A stretch of 64,000 nucleotides of DNA from Roseovarius sp. Pro17 (GCF_035599575.1 NZ_CP141179.1:992001-1056000); one strand, 5' to 3'; shown: positions 43,350-52,597, numbered from the stretch's first letter. The notes: generated by a model from the letters alone, not told the origin. Translations and numbers: made by a program.

Positions 43350-43419
43350 TTGTCGAATATTCGATAGTCTCTGCCCCAGCGTCACCAAAGAATGAAATCG
43401 ATCAAGAGAGGGCTCAGCG

Positions 43420-44310
43420 ATGAATTTCGAAGTGATAGTGACATGCGCCGTCACCGGCGCGGGTGACACGACGGGCCGAAGCCCGCACGTTCCGGTCACG
43501 CCCAAAGAAGTCGCCGAGGCCGCGATTGAGGCCGCCAAGGCCGGCGCGGCGGTGGCGCATCTGCATGTGCGCGACCCCGAAACCGGCAAGGGATCGCGCG
43601 ATCCCAAGCTGTTCAAGGAGGCGGTCGACCGCGTGCGCGACAGTGGCGTGGATGTGGTCATCAACCTGACCGCCGGGATGGGAGGCGACTGGGTGCCGGA
43701 CGCGAAAAACCCCGCGATGCCCGGCCCCGGCACCGACATGATCGGCGCCGAGGATCGCCTGATCCACGTCCATGAGTGCATGCCCGAAATCTGCTCGCTC
43801 GATTGCGGCACGCTGAATTTCGGGGACGGAGACAATATCTATATCTCGACGCCCCCAACATTGCGACGCATGGCCGAACTGACGCTGGAGTGGGGCGTCA
43901 AGCCCGAGATGGAAGTGTTCGAACTAGGCCACATCCGCTTTGCAACGCAGATGATCGCAGAGGGCCTGATCGCTGCACCGCCGATGTTCCAGATCTGCCT
44001 CGGCATTCCGTGGGGCGCGGATCAGAGCGTCGATACTATGAAGGTGATGAAGGATCATCTGCCACGAGGTGCCAGCTGGGCCGGGTTCGGTATCTCGCGT
44101 ATGCAGATGCCGATGGCGGCGGCAGCCGTTGCCATGGGTGGCAACGTTCGTGTTGGGCTGGAGGACAACATCTTTCTGGATCGCGGCGTGCTGGCCACGA
44201 ACGGGCAGCTGGTCACGCGCGTGGTCGAGATCATCGAGCGTATGGGTGGGCGCGCGATCACTCCGCAAGAGGCCAGAGACAAGCTGAAACTGCGCGGGGC
44301 GAACGAATAG
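43420..44310 (+). CDS. BKACE-family 3-dehydrocarnitine cleavage enzyme
   Basis: A 296-residue beta-keto acid cleavage enzyme (DUF849) with '[52 protein letters not shown]', 'INLTAGMGG', '[15 protein letters not shown]' and '[11 protein letters not shown]'. BKACE enzymes condense a 3-keto acid with acetyl-CoA and cleave it; beside L-carnitine dehydrogenase the substrate is expected to be 3-dehydrocarnitine, giving betainyl-CoA and acetoacetate. Its stop is directly followed by the ATG of an ABC ATPase. Confidence 0.87.
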   Translation: MNFEVIVTCAVTGAGDTTGRSPHVPVTPKEVAEAAIEAAKAGAAVAHLHVRDPETGKGSRDPKLFKEAVDRVRDSGVDVVINLTAGMGGDWVPDAKNPAMPGPGTDMIGAEDRLIHVHECMPEICSLDCGTLNFGDGDNIYISTPPTLRRMAELTLEWGVKPEMEVFELGHIRFATQMIAEGLIAAPPMFQICLGIPWGADQSVDTMKVMKDHLPRGASWAGFGISRMQMPMAAAAVAMGGNVRVGLEDNIFLDRGVLATNGQLVTRVVEIIERMGGRAITPQEARDKLKLRGANE

Positions 44311-45318
44311 ATGGCCGACGCGAACCCTGCTGAGGGCAATCTGAACATCCGCGATCTATCGAAGAAGTTCGGCGACTTCCTTGCTGTCGACAACGTCAAT
44401 CTTGAGATCAGGAAAGGCGAGTTCCTGACGCTGCTCGGCCCCTCGGGGTCGGGCAAAACCACGCTGCTCATGATGATCGCCGGGTTTCTTGATATCACCT
44501 CCGGAGACATTGAACTGGATGGCAAATCGATCGCCGATGTCCCGGCTGAAAAGCGGAATTTCGGCATGGTGTTTCAGGGCTATGCGCTGTTTCCCCATAT
44601 GACGGTGCGCGAAAATATTGGCTATGCGCTGAGCGTCCGCAAACGCCCCACATCCGAGATCAAGGCCCGCGTGGACGAGATGCTGGACCTTGTTCAGTTG
44701 CAGGATTTCGCGGATCGCAAGCCCGGTCAGTTGTCAGGTGGCCAGCAACAGCGCGTGGCCCTTGCGCGCGCGCTCAGCTTTGCGCCGCCCGTGCTGCTGC
44801 TGGACGAACCGCTGGGTGCGCTCGACAAGAAACTGCGCGTCGAGGTTCAGGACCAGCTTAAGGACATTCATGACCGGATCGGTACGACCTTCATCTATGT
44901 CACCCACGACCAAGAAGAGGCGCTGTCGATGTCGGACCGCATCGTGATCATGCGCGATGGCCAAACCGAGCAGGTTGGAACGCCCCTGGAACTATATGAG
45001 AAACCCGAGAGCAGGTTCGTCGCCAGCTTTCTCGGCAAGAGCAATTTTTTGGAGCAGCCCGACGGCCTCTACGCGCTGCGCCCCGAAAAAATTGACATCC
45101 GTGCCGCCGGGACGGCCGGCGATCCGGCACGGCTGACGGGCACGGTGCGCTCGATTACCTATTTCGGCTCGATGCTGCGGGTGATGGTCGACATCGCGGA
45201 CGGAACCGAGGTCGAGGTGGATGTCGACAGCTGGCGCATCAACGCGCCACTGAGCAAAGGCCAGAAAGTCGATCTGACGTGGAGCGATGCGGCAAGCGTG
45301 AAACTGGCGCGGGGATAG
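44311..45318 (+). CDS. ABC transporter ATP-binding protein (PotA type)
   Basis: A 335-residue ATPase of the polyamine/iron/quaternary-amine importer class: Walker A 'GPSGSGKTT', signature 'LSGGQQQRVALARAL', Walker B 'VLLLDEPLGALD', switch 'VTHDQEEAL', and a C-terminal TOBE domain (about residues 250-330). It starts immediately after the BKACE stop. Two permeases follow, but no binding protein is in this operon; the intact one at 53830 is the likely partner. Confidence 0.92.
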   Translation: MADANPAEGNLNIRDLSKKFGDFLAVDNVNLEIRKGEFLTLLGPSGSGKTTLLMMIAGFLDITSGDIELDGKSIADVPAEKRNFGMVFQGYALFPHMTVRENIGYALSVRKRPTSEIKARVDEMLDLVQLQDFADRKPGQLSGGQQQRVALARALSFAPPVLLLDEPLGALDKKLRVEVQDQLKDIHDRIGTTFIYVTHDQEEALSMSDRIVIMRDGQTEQVGTPLELYEKPESRFVASFLGKSNFLEQPDGLYALRPEKIDIRAAGTAGDPARLTGTVRSITYFGSMLRVMVDIADGTEVEVDVDSWRINAPLSKGQKVDLTWSDAASVKLARG

Positions 45319-45322
45319 GGCA

Positions 45323-46171
45323 ATGAAGACCTTGGGAAGATACATCAGTCCGGGATGGTTTCTGGTCGCACCGTTTCTACTGATTGTCGCCGCATTCTAC
45401 CTTGGCCCGATACTGAATATCCTTTGGCTGAGTTTCACTGACCCCACGCCGGGCATCGGTAACTACCGCGAGCTTTACGAATCCGACGCACTTGGGCGGA
45501 TCATCTGGACGACCGTGCGCGTCTGCGTCATCACGACGGTTTTCAGTGTTCTGCTTGGATACGTCATCGCCTATGCGATGGTGCATGCCCATGAAAACAA
45601 GAGAAACCTCATGCTGGGCTTCGTACTGGTGTCGTTCTGGATTTCGATCCTAGTGCGCACATTTTCATGGCTAATGCTGCTAGGGCGTAACGGTCTGGTG
45701 AACAACGCGTTCGAGGCGGTTGGCATCATTTCCGAACCTATCGCATTCATGCGCAACGAACTGGGCGTGCTGATTGGAATGGTGCATTACATGGTGCCCT
45801 ACGCCGTCCTGCCGCTGCTGGTGAACATGCAGACGCTGGACATGCGGGTGATGAACGCCTCGCGCAATCTGGGGGCCAGCGGCACGCAAACGTTCTGGCG
45901 CATCTATCTGCCGCTGACGACACCGGGGCTGGTCGCCTCGACGCTGCTGGTCTTTATCCTCAGCCTCGGGTTTTACGTTACGCCAGCGGTGTTGGGCGGC
46001 GGCAAGGTGCTGATGGTCGCGGAGTATATCTATGTGCAGCTACTTGTGACGCTGCAATGGGGCACCGCCGCGATGTTAGCCGCGCTGATGCTGTTCGGAG
46101 TACTGGGCCTGCTTTACGTCATGTCGCGCTTCATGAAATTGAGCACCGTCTTCGGGGGAGCCGCACGATGA
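45323..46171 (+). CDS. ABC transporter permease (PotB type)
   Basis: A 282-residue permease with six membrane helices and the coupling loop 'RVMNASRNLGASGTQTFWRIYLPLTTPGLVA'. N-terminal 'PGWFLVAPFLLIVAAFYLGPI' is typical of PotB-like subunits. The stop overlaps the next permease start (ATGA). Confidence 0.92.
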   Translation: MKTLGRYISPGWFLVAPFLLIVAAFYLGPILNILWLSFTDPTPGIGNYRELYESDALGRIIWTTVRVCVITTVFSVLLGYVIAYAMVHAHENKRNLMLGFVLVSFWISILVRTFSWLMLLGRNGLVNNAFEAVGIISEPIAFMRNELGVLIGMVHYMVPYAVLPLLVNMQTLDMRVMNASRNLGASGTQTFWRIYLPLTTPGLVASTLLVFILSLGFYVTPAVLGGGKVLMVAEYIYVQLLVTLQWGTAAMLAALMLFGVLGLLYVMSRFMKLSTVFGGAAR

Positions 46172-46965
46172 AAACCGGGCTTTTCTCGACTTTCAACCGC
46201 GTGGGTGCGTGGATTCTGCTGCTCTTTCTGGTTACGCCCGCGCTGATTGCCATTCCGGTATCGCTGACGCCCAAACGGTTTCTGTCGATGCCAAAAAGCG
46301 AGTATTCGCTGCGCCATTTTATCGAACTTTTCTCCAGCCCAGAATGGCTGTCCAGCTTCTTTCAAAGCGCTGTTATCGGCCTTAGCACATCCGCGTTGGC
46401 CACTATCCTCGGCACGCTCTGCGCTATCGGCCTGTGGCGGGTGTCGTCGAAATACAGCGAAGTCGTGCGCGCCTTCCTGTTGCTGCCCATGATTATCCCG
46501 CAGATCATTTCGGCGATGGCTTTCTATCGGTTATGGGTGCCGCTGGGGCTGCTGGATACCTATCCGGGTATGATTCTGGCGCATACCATTCTGGCGGCAC
46601 CTCTGGTGCTGATCACGGTCAGCGCGTCGCTGGCCAATTTCGACCCCAAGCTGGAACAGGCGTCGAGGAATCTCGGCGCATCCAGTTGGGTGACGATGCG
46701 GCGGGTGATCCTGCCGTCGATCAAGCCGGGGGTGTTTGCGGGTGCGCTGTTCGCCTTCATCCTCAGCTGGGACGAGATCGTCGTTACGCTGTTCGTCTCG
46801 AAATTCAATATCTACACCCTGCCGCGCCGCATGTGGAACGGTATCCGCGAGAATACCGATCCGACGGTAGCTGCCGCCGCCGTGGTCCTGATCGCCATCA
46901 CCCTGATTGCCTTTGCGATCTTTGCGCTCGTGTCGCGGCGCAATGCGCGGCAATCAAGCACCTGA
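46168..46965 (+). CDS. ABC transporter permease (PotC type)
   Basis: A 265-residue permease with six helices and the coupling loop 'KLEQASRNLGASSWVTMRRVILPSIKPGVFA'. The start at 46168 overlaps the preceding stop; an upstream in-frame ATG would only extend into the previous gene. It completes the membrane part of the first importer of the island. Confidence 0.92.
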   Translation: MKTGLFSTFNRVGAWILLLFLVTPALIAIPVSLTPKRFLSMPKSEYSLRHFIELFSSPEWLSSFFQSAVIGLSTSALATILGTLCAIGLWRVSSKYSEVVRAFLLLPMIIPQIISAMAFYRLWVPLGLLDTYPGMILAHTILAAPLVLITVSASLANFDPKLEQASRNLGASSWVTMRRVILPSIKPGVFAGALFAFILSWDEIVVTLFVSKFNIYTLPRRMWNGIRENTDPTVAAAAVVLIAITLIAFAIFALVSRRNARQSST

Positions 46966-46977
46966 CGGGAGCCAGAG

Positions 46978-48135
46978 ATGAACACATCATCGCACGAGAC
47001 CGAGCTGCTGCTGAACACGGTTCGCAGCTTTATGGAGGCTGAGCTCTATCCGCATGAGGATATGGTCGATCGCACCGGCGAAGTCCCCGAAGAACTGGGC
47101 CGCCAGATTGAGGCGCGCGCCAAGGAGATCGGTTTGTTTGCCGCGAACCTGCCCGAAAACGTAGGCGGCGGCGGGCTGAATTATTCCGAAATGGCGGTTA
47201 TTGAGCGTGAGTATGGCAAGACAACCCATGCGCTGCATAGTTGGATTGCACGCCCCACCGAGCTGTTGCTGGCTTGCGAGGGCGATCAGATCGAACGCTA
47301 CCTGACACCCTGCGTGACCGGCGAAAAGCGCGAGCTGTTTGCCTTGACCGAGCCTGAGGCAGGATCGGACGTGATGGGCATGAAATCGCGCGCGGTGCGG
47401 GACGGTGATGACTGGATCCTCAACGGGTCCAAGCATTTTATCTCCGGCCCGTGCATGCCTGATTTCGCCATCGTTTTCGCAGCCACCGGAATGGATGAGA
47501 CAAAGCGCGGTCCGCGTAAGCGTGTGACTGCCTTTCTGGTCGACATCGGTATGCCCGGTTTTGACTGTCGTGAAGGCAACAAGTGCGTCAGCTATCGTGG
47601 CTACAAGAATTTTCAGCTGAGTTTCGACAACGTCCGGCTAGAGCCGGGGCAGGTGCTGGGCGAAGAGGGGCGCGGACTGGAACTGGCCGGAAAATGGCTG
47701 GGCATGGGCCGGATCTGGGTGGGCGCCACCTGCTGTGGCAAGGTCGAGCGGCTGATGGGAATGGCCACTGACTGGGCCGCCAATCGCAAACAGTTTGGCA
47801 AACCCATCGGCGCCTTTCAGGCAACGGGGTTTCGGCTGGCCGACATGGCCATAGGGCTGAGGGCAGCCGATCTGCTGGTCGGTGACGCCGTTCGGCGCGC
47901 CGACGAGGGTCATCTGGAGGATGCCGATGCGGCGATGGTCAAGGTCTTCTGTTCGGAAATGCTGAACAAGGTGGCCGACGATACGGTCCAGATTTATGGC
48001 GGCATGGGCCTGATGGAGGAATTGCCGATCCACCGCCTGTGGCGCGATTCCCGGCTAGAGCGTATTTGGGACGGCACCAGCGAAATCCAGCGCCATATCA
48101 TCACCCGCTCGATCCTGAGGCCGCTAGGGGCATGA
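46978..48135 (+). CDS. Acyl-CoA dehydrogenase, CaiA/gamma-butyrobetainyl-CoA dehydrogenase-like
   Basis: A 385-residue flavoprotein of standard acyl-CoA dehydrogenase length: 'LFALTEPEAGSDVMGMKSRAV', 'WILNGSKHFISG', 'ATDWAANRKQFGKPIGAFQATGFRLADM', 'QIYGGMGLMEELPIHRLWRDSRLERIWDGTSEIQRHIITRSIL'. Next to an acyl-CoA ligase and a CaiD-like hydratase it is expected to interconvert gamma-butyrobetainyl-CoA and crotonobetainyl-CoA. Its stop overlaps the ligase start. The specificity is inferred from context. Confidence 0.88.
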   Translation: MNTSSHETELLLNTVRSFMEAELYPHEDMVDRTGEVPEELGRQIEARAKEIGLFAANLPENVGGGGLNYSEMAVIEREYGKTTHALHSWIARPTELLLACEGDQIERYLTPCVTGEKRELFALTEPEAGSDVMGMKSRAVRDGDDWILNGSKHFISGPCMPDFAIVFAATGMDETKRGPRKRVTAFLVDIGMPGFDCREGNKCVSYRGYKNFQLSFDNVRLEPGQVLGEEGRGLELAGKWLGMGRIWVGATCCGKVERLMGMATDWAANRKQFGKPIGAFQATGFRLADMAIGLRAADLLVGDAVRRADEGHLEDADAAMVKVFCSEMLNKVADDTVQIYGGMGLMEELPIHRLWRDSRLERIWDGTSEIQRHIITRSILRPLGA

Positions 48136-50225
48136 CGCCGCAGCAGCGTGCCAATTTTGCGCGGCTTCTGAATCCTCGGCATATCGCGTTTGTGGGTGGG
48201 GCAGATGCGGCCACGGCTATCAGGGAGGCGCGCAGGCGCGGTTTTGCTGGCCAGATTTGGGCAGTAAACCCGACCCGCGCGGATCTGGCGGGCGTGCCCT
48301 GTCTGCCCAGCCTCGACGATCTTCCAGAGGCCCCAGATGCGGCATATGTCGCCGTTCCCGTCGCGGCCGCGATTGATACTGTGGCGCGATTGGCCGCGAT
48401 GGGGGCAGGCGGCGTTGTGTGCTATTCGGCCGGTTTCAAGGAGGCGGGACCGACCGGCGCGGCAGCCGAAGAGGCGTTGAAACGTGCGGTTGGCGATATG
48501 GCACTGATCGGGCCGAATTGCTATGGCCTGATCAACTACGTCGGCAACTCGGCCTTGTGGTCGTTCGAACATGGCGGCGCGTCACCGGGTTATGGCGCGG
48601 CTATCATCACGCAGTCGGGGATGCTGTCGTCGGACATCACGATGAGCCAGCGGTCGCTGCCGATGGCCTATATGGTTTCGGCGGGCAATCAGGCGGTGCT
48701 GGGGCTGGAGGATTATGTCGACGTTTTCGCAGATGACGAGGCCGTACGCGCCATCGGGCTGCATATCGAAGGCTTGCAGGACATCCCCAAGTTCGAGCGC
48801 GCAGCGCTCAAGGCGCTGGCACGCGGCACGCCTGTTGTGGCGCTGAAAACCGGCACCTCGGCCATAGGCGGCGCGTTGACAATCAGCCATACGGGATCGC
48901 TATCGGGTGCCAAGGAACTCTATCAGTCGCTGTTTGAGCGCACCGGCGTCATAAGCGTCACCAGCCCGGCGCAGATGCTGGAAACACTGAAATACCTCTG
49001 CGTTGTTGGTGCGCCCAAGGGGCCGCGCGTTGCAGGTTTTACCTGCTCAGGTGGCGGCGCGACCATGCTAGCTGATCATGCTGAGGGCATCGGGCTGGAA
49101 TTTCCTGTCATTGCACCGAACGCGGCTAAGGGGCTGAAGGCGTTGCTCCCCAGCATCGCCACCGTCTCGAACCCGCTGGATTACACGACGCCCATATGGG
49201 GGCAGTTTGAGCGCACAAAACCCGTCTTTGCCGCCACGATGCAGGCGGTAGGGGCCGATTGTGCGTTGCTGGTTCAGGATTACCCTCTGCCGGGGCTGGA
49301 CGGCTCAAAGATATGCTACCAGAACGATGCCGCTGCCTTTGCCGAGGCTGCAAAGGAACAGGGCTTGCCCGCCGCAATTTGCGCAACCTTGCCCGAAAAC
49401 CTTGACGCTGGAACGCGCGAGTCCCTGATCGGCAAAGGCGTCGCACCGATGCAGGGAATTCACGAGACGCTGAATGCAATCGCTGCCGCCGCGGATTGGA
49501 CTGCGGCCAGAGAACGTATTCTAGGCAATCCGCCTGCACCGCTGAGGGCGGGAACTGTAAGCGGATCGCCTCAGATGATGACCGAAGGCGAGGGTAAGGC
49601 GTGGGTCAAAGCAGCCGGGTTGCCGGTGCCCGACGGGCGCAGCGTTGCGGCGGCAGAGGCAGTCGGCGCGGCTAACGCCATCGGCTATCCCGTCGCTCTC
49701 AAGATGATGGGCGAGAAATTGGCCCACAAGACTGAGATGGGCGCCGTTATCGTCGCGCTAGACAGCCCCGAGGCGGTAACGCGCGCTGTGCAGACCATGC
49801 AAGGCCGGGTCGCCGCCAGCGACCCCGACGCAGTGACGGACAGGTTTCTAGTCGAAGCCATGGCGCCCAAACCCCTTGCTGAACTTCTGGTCGGGCTCAG
49901 GTGCGATCCACAGTTTGGCTATGCGCTGACCTTGGGCAGCGGCGGTGTTCTGGTCGAACTGGTGGGGGACTCGCGGACCCTTCTTCTGCCCTGTGCGCAG
50001 GGAAACATCGAAACCGCACTGGCATCGCTGAAGGTGGCCAAGCTGCTTGCGGGCTACCGGGGGGCCGAAGCGGCGGACCTTGGACAAGTCGCGTCGATCC
50101 TGCATGAATTTTGCAGTAATATCCTGGAGAGTGAAGAACGTTTTAAAGAGATCGAGATCAACCCGCTCTTCATCTATCCGTCAGGCGTGATGGCCGTGGA
50201 CGTGCTAATGCATCGCGCTGGTTAG
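48132..50225 (+). CDS. Acyl-CoA ligase, NDP-forming (acetate-CoA ligase family)
   Basis: A 697-residue protein with the domain order CoA-binding ('PRHIAFVGGADAATAIREARRRGFAGQIWAVNP'), succinyl-CoA-ligase-like ('LIGPNCYGLINY', 'ISHTGSLSGAKELYQSLFERTGVI') and a C-terminal ATP-grasp domain ('EGKAWVKAAGLPVPDGRSVAAAEAVGAANAIGYPVALKMMGEKLAHKTEMGAV'). It makes an acyl-CoA with ATP to ADP plus phosphate. The start overlaps the acyl-CoA dehydrogenase stop. In this operon gamma-butyrobetaine or a related trimethylammonium acid is the likely substrate. It is the last gene of the operon. Confidence 0.88.
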   Translation: MTPQQRANFARLLNPRHIAFVGGADAATAIREARRRGFAGQIWAVNPTRADLAGVPCLPSLDDLPEAPDAAYVAVPVAAAIDTVARLAAMGAGGVVCYSAGFKEAGPTGAAAEEALKRAVGDMALIGPNCYGLINYVGNSALWSFEHGGASPGYGAAIITQSGMLSSDITMSQRSLPMAYMVSAGNQAVLGLEDYVDVFADDEAVRAIGLHIEGLQDIPKFERAALKALARGTPVVALKTGTSAIGGALTISHTGSLSGAKELYQSLFERTGVISVTSPAQMLETLKYLCVVGAPKGPRVAGFTCSGGGATMLADHAEGIGLEFPVIAPNAAKGLKALLPSIATVSNPLDYTTPIWGQFERTKPVFAATMQAVGADCALLVQDYPLPGLDGSKICYQNDAAAFAEAAKEQGLPAAICATLPENLDAGTRESLIGKGVAPMQGIHETLNAIAAAADWTAARERILGNPPAPLRAGTVSGSPQMMTEGEGKAWVKAAGLPVPDGRSVAAAEAVGAANAIGYPVALKMMGEKLAHKTEMGAVIVALDSPEAVTRAVQTMQGRVAASDPDAVTDRFLVEAMAPKPLAELLVGLRCDPQFGYALTLGSGGVLVELVGDSRTLLLPCAQGNIETALASLKVAKLLAGYRGAEAADLGQVASILHEFCSNILESEERFKEIEINPLFIYPSGVMAVDVLMHRAG

Positions 50226-50289
50226 GGATCCAGGCGGCGAGATTGGGATGGCCGAGGCCCCCTCAAAGCACTTGAGGACAGTCGTCAGG

Positions 50290-50694
50290 TCACTTTTCCC
50301 CCGAGCTTTCGGCATCTTCGCGCGCCATTTCAGCGTTGACCTCATTGGCGGCGCGGAACGCCTCGACAGCTGCGGGAACACCGCAATAGACGGCGATCTG
50401 GACAATAGCCGCGCGCAGTTCATCCTGCGTAGCGCCGTTGCGGACTGCTCCGCGAAAGTGCGTACGAAATTCCTGCATCCGGCCAAGTGCCGCCAGCATA
50501 CCCAGGTTCATCAGGCTGCGCTGTTTGCGCTCTAACGCATCGTCACTCCAGACCATGCCCCAGCAATACTCGTTCAGAATATCCTGAAAGGGGCGTGAAA
50601 ACGCGGTGGCGTTGTCCATCGCCCGATCGACGTAATCGTCGCCCAAAACCTCGCGCCGTGCCGCCTCGCCCTTGCCTCGCAGGTCGTCATCCAT
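50290..50694 (-). CDS. Carboxymuconolactone decarboxylase (CMD/AhpD) family protein
   Basis: A protein of about 134 residues with the CMD helical core: 'ALERKQRSLMNLGMLAALGRMQEFRTHFRGAVRNGATQDELRAAIVQIAVYCGVPAAVEAFRAAN'. There is only one Cys in the core, so it is not a CxxC AhpD peroxidase and is closer to the decarboxylase-like group. The ATG at 50694 follows GGAG; another ATG lies 15 nt upstream. It is downstream of, and in the same direction as, the Rieske and HD-domain genes. Role unknown. Confidence 0.8.
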   Translation of the reverse strand: MDDDLRGKGEAARREVLGDDYVDRAMDNATAFSRPFQDILNEYCWGMVWSDDALERKQRSLMNLGMLAALGRMQEFRTHFRGAVRNGATQDELRAAIVQIAVYCGVPAAVEAFRAANEVNAEMAREDAESSGEK

Positions 50695-50770
50695 TTGTGA
50701 TCTCCGCATTCTGTAAACTCAGGACGTGTTTAGCACAAAATGGGCGAAACGTAAGTGTGCGACCGCCCGG

Positions 50771-51937
50771 TCAGATCAGTTGCCCCGCATACCAACGCGC
50801 AAATCCTGCAACGTTGGATTCCAGCAAAGGATGCACGCGGCCCTGCATGGCGAAGGGCGAATTGAGGCCGATCTGCTGGTTTTCGAGGGCCGGGATATCT
50901 TCGGCGATGGCCGCATCGAGGCGCTCGTAGTAATGCGCAACCTTGTCCTCGAACCCCGGCTGAGCAACGACGTCCCTCGGAAAACACGCGGTCATGGTCA
51001 CATGGCAACGGCGCGCGTCGATCGGAGTGGCCTCGTAAATCCAGAGCGCATCCCGCCCGATGGCAAAGGCCATGTTCGGAAAGACCCACGTATAGCGAAC
51101 GCCGTTCGTGACCGCCGGATCGAGGCCCGGCATCGTCGGCAGCGCATGGTCCTGCTGACCCTCCAGCAGGCCGCCCGTGCCCTCTGTTGCGCCATATTGC
51201 GAGGCATATTCGCCGCTGACTTCATCGCCCGGCTCGGGGCGGTTATAGAGCGAATTGACGGTGTCGGGGTGGACGAAGGGCAAATGGTAGTATTCGTCGA
51301 ACACGTCGAGAAAAACCTTCCAGTTGCAGTTCACCTCAAAGGACCGCCGCCGCGTCGGGACCAGCGTATCCATTGGCCAAGGCGCATGGGTTTTGCCAAA
51401 ATCGCCTAGTTGATCCGTTAACTCAGGTGCGTCGGTATCGAGACAGACAAACGCCAGTCCACTGGATTCGGCAGCCCTAAATTCGACCAATCCGTATTGC
51501 GATTTGTCGAAATCCTCGATCTCTTCGGAATGCGGCACGCCCACCAGCGATCCGTCCAGCTTGTAGCTCCAACAGTGGAACGGGCATTTGATGCCGCGGC
51601 AGTTGCCTTCGCCCTCCAGCAGGCGCGCACCGCGATGACGGCATGAATTGGCGAATGCGCGCAGCACGCCCTCCTTGTCGCGCAGCACGATCAGGGGGAC
51701 GTCCGCGATGGTCATCGTCTCGTAGTCGCCGGATTTCCGGAACCGACCCGCATGACCGATGCCGATCCACTTGCGCCGGAATATCGCGGCGGTTTCACGC
51801 TCGCGAAACGCCTCATCGCTGTAGCAGGCAGGCGGCAGGCTGCCGGCCTTTTCGGCGGGGGCGATGCAATTGGCAAGAAGATCGTCAACTGTTTGAGACC
51901 CGTTGATGGGACGTCTACTATGTTCTCTGTCCAGCAT
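50771..51937 (-). CDS. Rieske non-heme iron oxygenase, quaternary-amine type
   Basis: A protein of about 388 residues. The Rieske [2Fe-2S] ligands are Cys and His of 'CRHRG' and 'CPFHCWSY' (residues 99/101 and 118/121). The mononuclear iron site is 'DEYYHLPFVHPD'. The residue linking the two centres, usually Asp, is Glu215 (E-x-x-H), as in CntA and GbcA, the carnitine and glycine betaine oxygenases. No reductase gene (CntB/GbcB type) is adjacent. An earlier in-frame ATG at 51949 has no ribosome site. It is co-directional with the HD-domain gene 33 nt upstream. The substrate is probably a trimethylammonium or betaine compound. Confidence 0.88.
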   Translation of the reverse strand: MLDREHSRRPINGSQTVDDLLANCIAPAEKAGSLPPACYSDEAFRERETAAIFRRKWIGIGHAGRFRKSGDYETMTIADVPLIVLRDKEGVLRAFANSCRHRGARLLEGEGNCRGIKCPFHCWSYKLDGSLVGVPHSEEIEDFDKSQYGLVEFRAAESSGLAFVCLDTDAPELTDQLGDFGKTHAPWPMDTLVPTRRRSFEVNCNWKVFLDVFDEYYHLPFVHPDTVNSLYNRPEPGDEVSGEYASQYGATEGTGGLLEGQQDHALPTMPGLDPAVTNGVRYTWVFPNMAFAIGRDALWIYEATPIDARRCHVTMTACFPRDVVAQPGFEDKVAHYYERLDAAIAEDIPALENQQIGLNSPFAMQGRVHPLLESNVAGFARWYAGQLI

Positions 51938-51970
51938 CCTGCGCTCCATCGTTTAGCGGGGTTAAAACAG

Positions 51971-52597
51971 TCAAGCTGCCTGAAGACGCGATTGCGCCAG
52001 CGACTTGTCGACAAGCGGGACGCGGGCGCCCGGCCGGATCACGGCCTTGTCGTAGGGCGCGCGCGCGAAAACCTCGGTCACCAGCGGGCGAAAGAACTCC
52101 AGCGGCAGGCTTTGGTATTCGGGATCGAACGCTTGCTGATCCCAACGCTCGCAGAACATTGCGCAATCGTCGAAATAGGGATTGTCGCGGTATTTCTCGC
52201 GCACGTTCGGGTCCTTGCCCATCTGCTCAGCGTAGTAGAGCTTCTGAAAGTCGCCGTGCTTTGCGACCGTCCAACAACATTGTTCGCGCACGAAGGGGCG
52301 CAGGATCAGCGCCGCGTATTCGTCGTGGTCATAGGGTGAATGAATGTCGCCGATATCATGCAGGAGGGCACTGACGACCCAGTCGCTGTCGGCGCCATCG
52401 CGCCACGCGCGCGTCGCCGTTTGCAAGCAATGCTCAAGCCGCGTCACCTGAAAGCCCGACATCGCGGTTTCCAGCTTTTTCAGCGTTTCAAGAAGGCGCG
52501 CGCCGACTTGCGAGGCATAGGTGATCTCGCAGTCCTCCAGGAATTCGTAGTCTTCGCGATCTCCGTCGGCGAGTTTGCGGAATTTCACTGTCTGCAT
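51971..52597 (-). CDS. HD-domain mixed-valent diiron oxygenase candidate (PhnZ/TmpB-like)
   Basis: A 208-residue protein usually annotated as an HD phosphohydrolase. It holds the six-ligand set of the PhnZ/MIOX diiron oxygenases: His56 ('LEHCLQTA'), His80-Asp81 ('SALLHDIGD'), His91 ('DHDEYAA'), His114 ('VAKHGDF') and Asp153 ('RWDQQAFDPEY'). The block from His56 to Asp81 has the same spacing as in PhnZ. The Tyr/Glu pair that PhnZ uses to hold its phosphonate appears as Met/Phe, so the substrate differs. It sits upstream of the Rieske gene and is divergent from a LysR gene. The ATG at 52597 has a GAGGAG site. Confidence 0.75.
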   Translation of the reverse strand: MQTVKFRKLADGDREDYEFLEDCEITYASQVGARLLETLKKLETAMSGFQVTRLEHCLQTATRAWRDGADSDWVVSALLHDIGDIHSPYDHDEYAALILRPFVREQCCWTVAKHGDFQKLYYAEQMGKDPNVREKYRDNPYFDDCAMFCERWDQQAFDPEYQSLPLEFFRPLVTEVFARAPYDKAVIRPGARVPLVDKSLAQSRLQAA

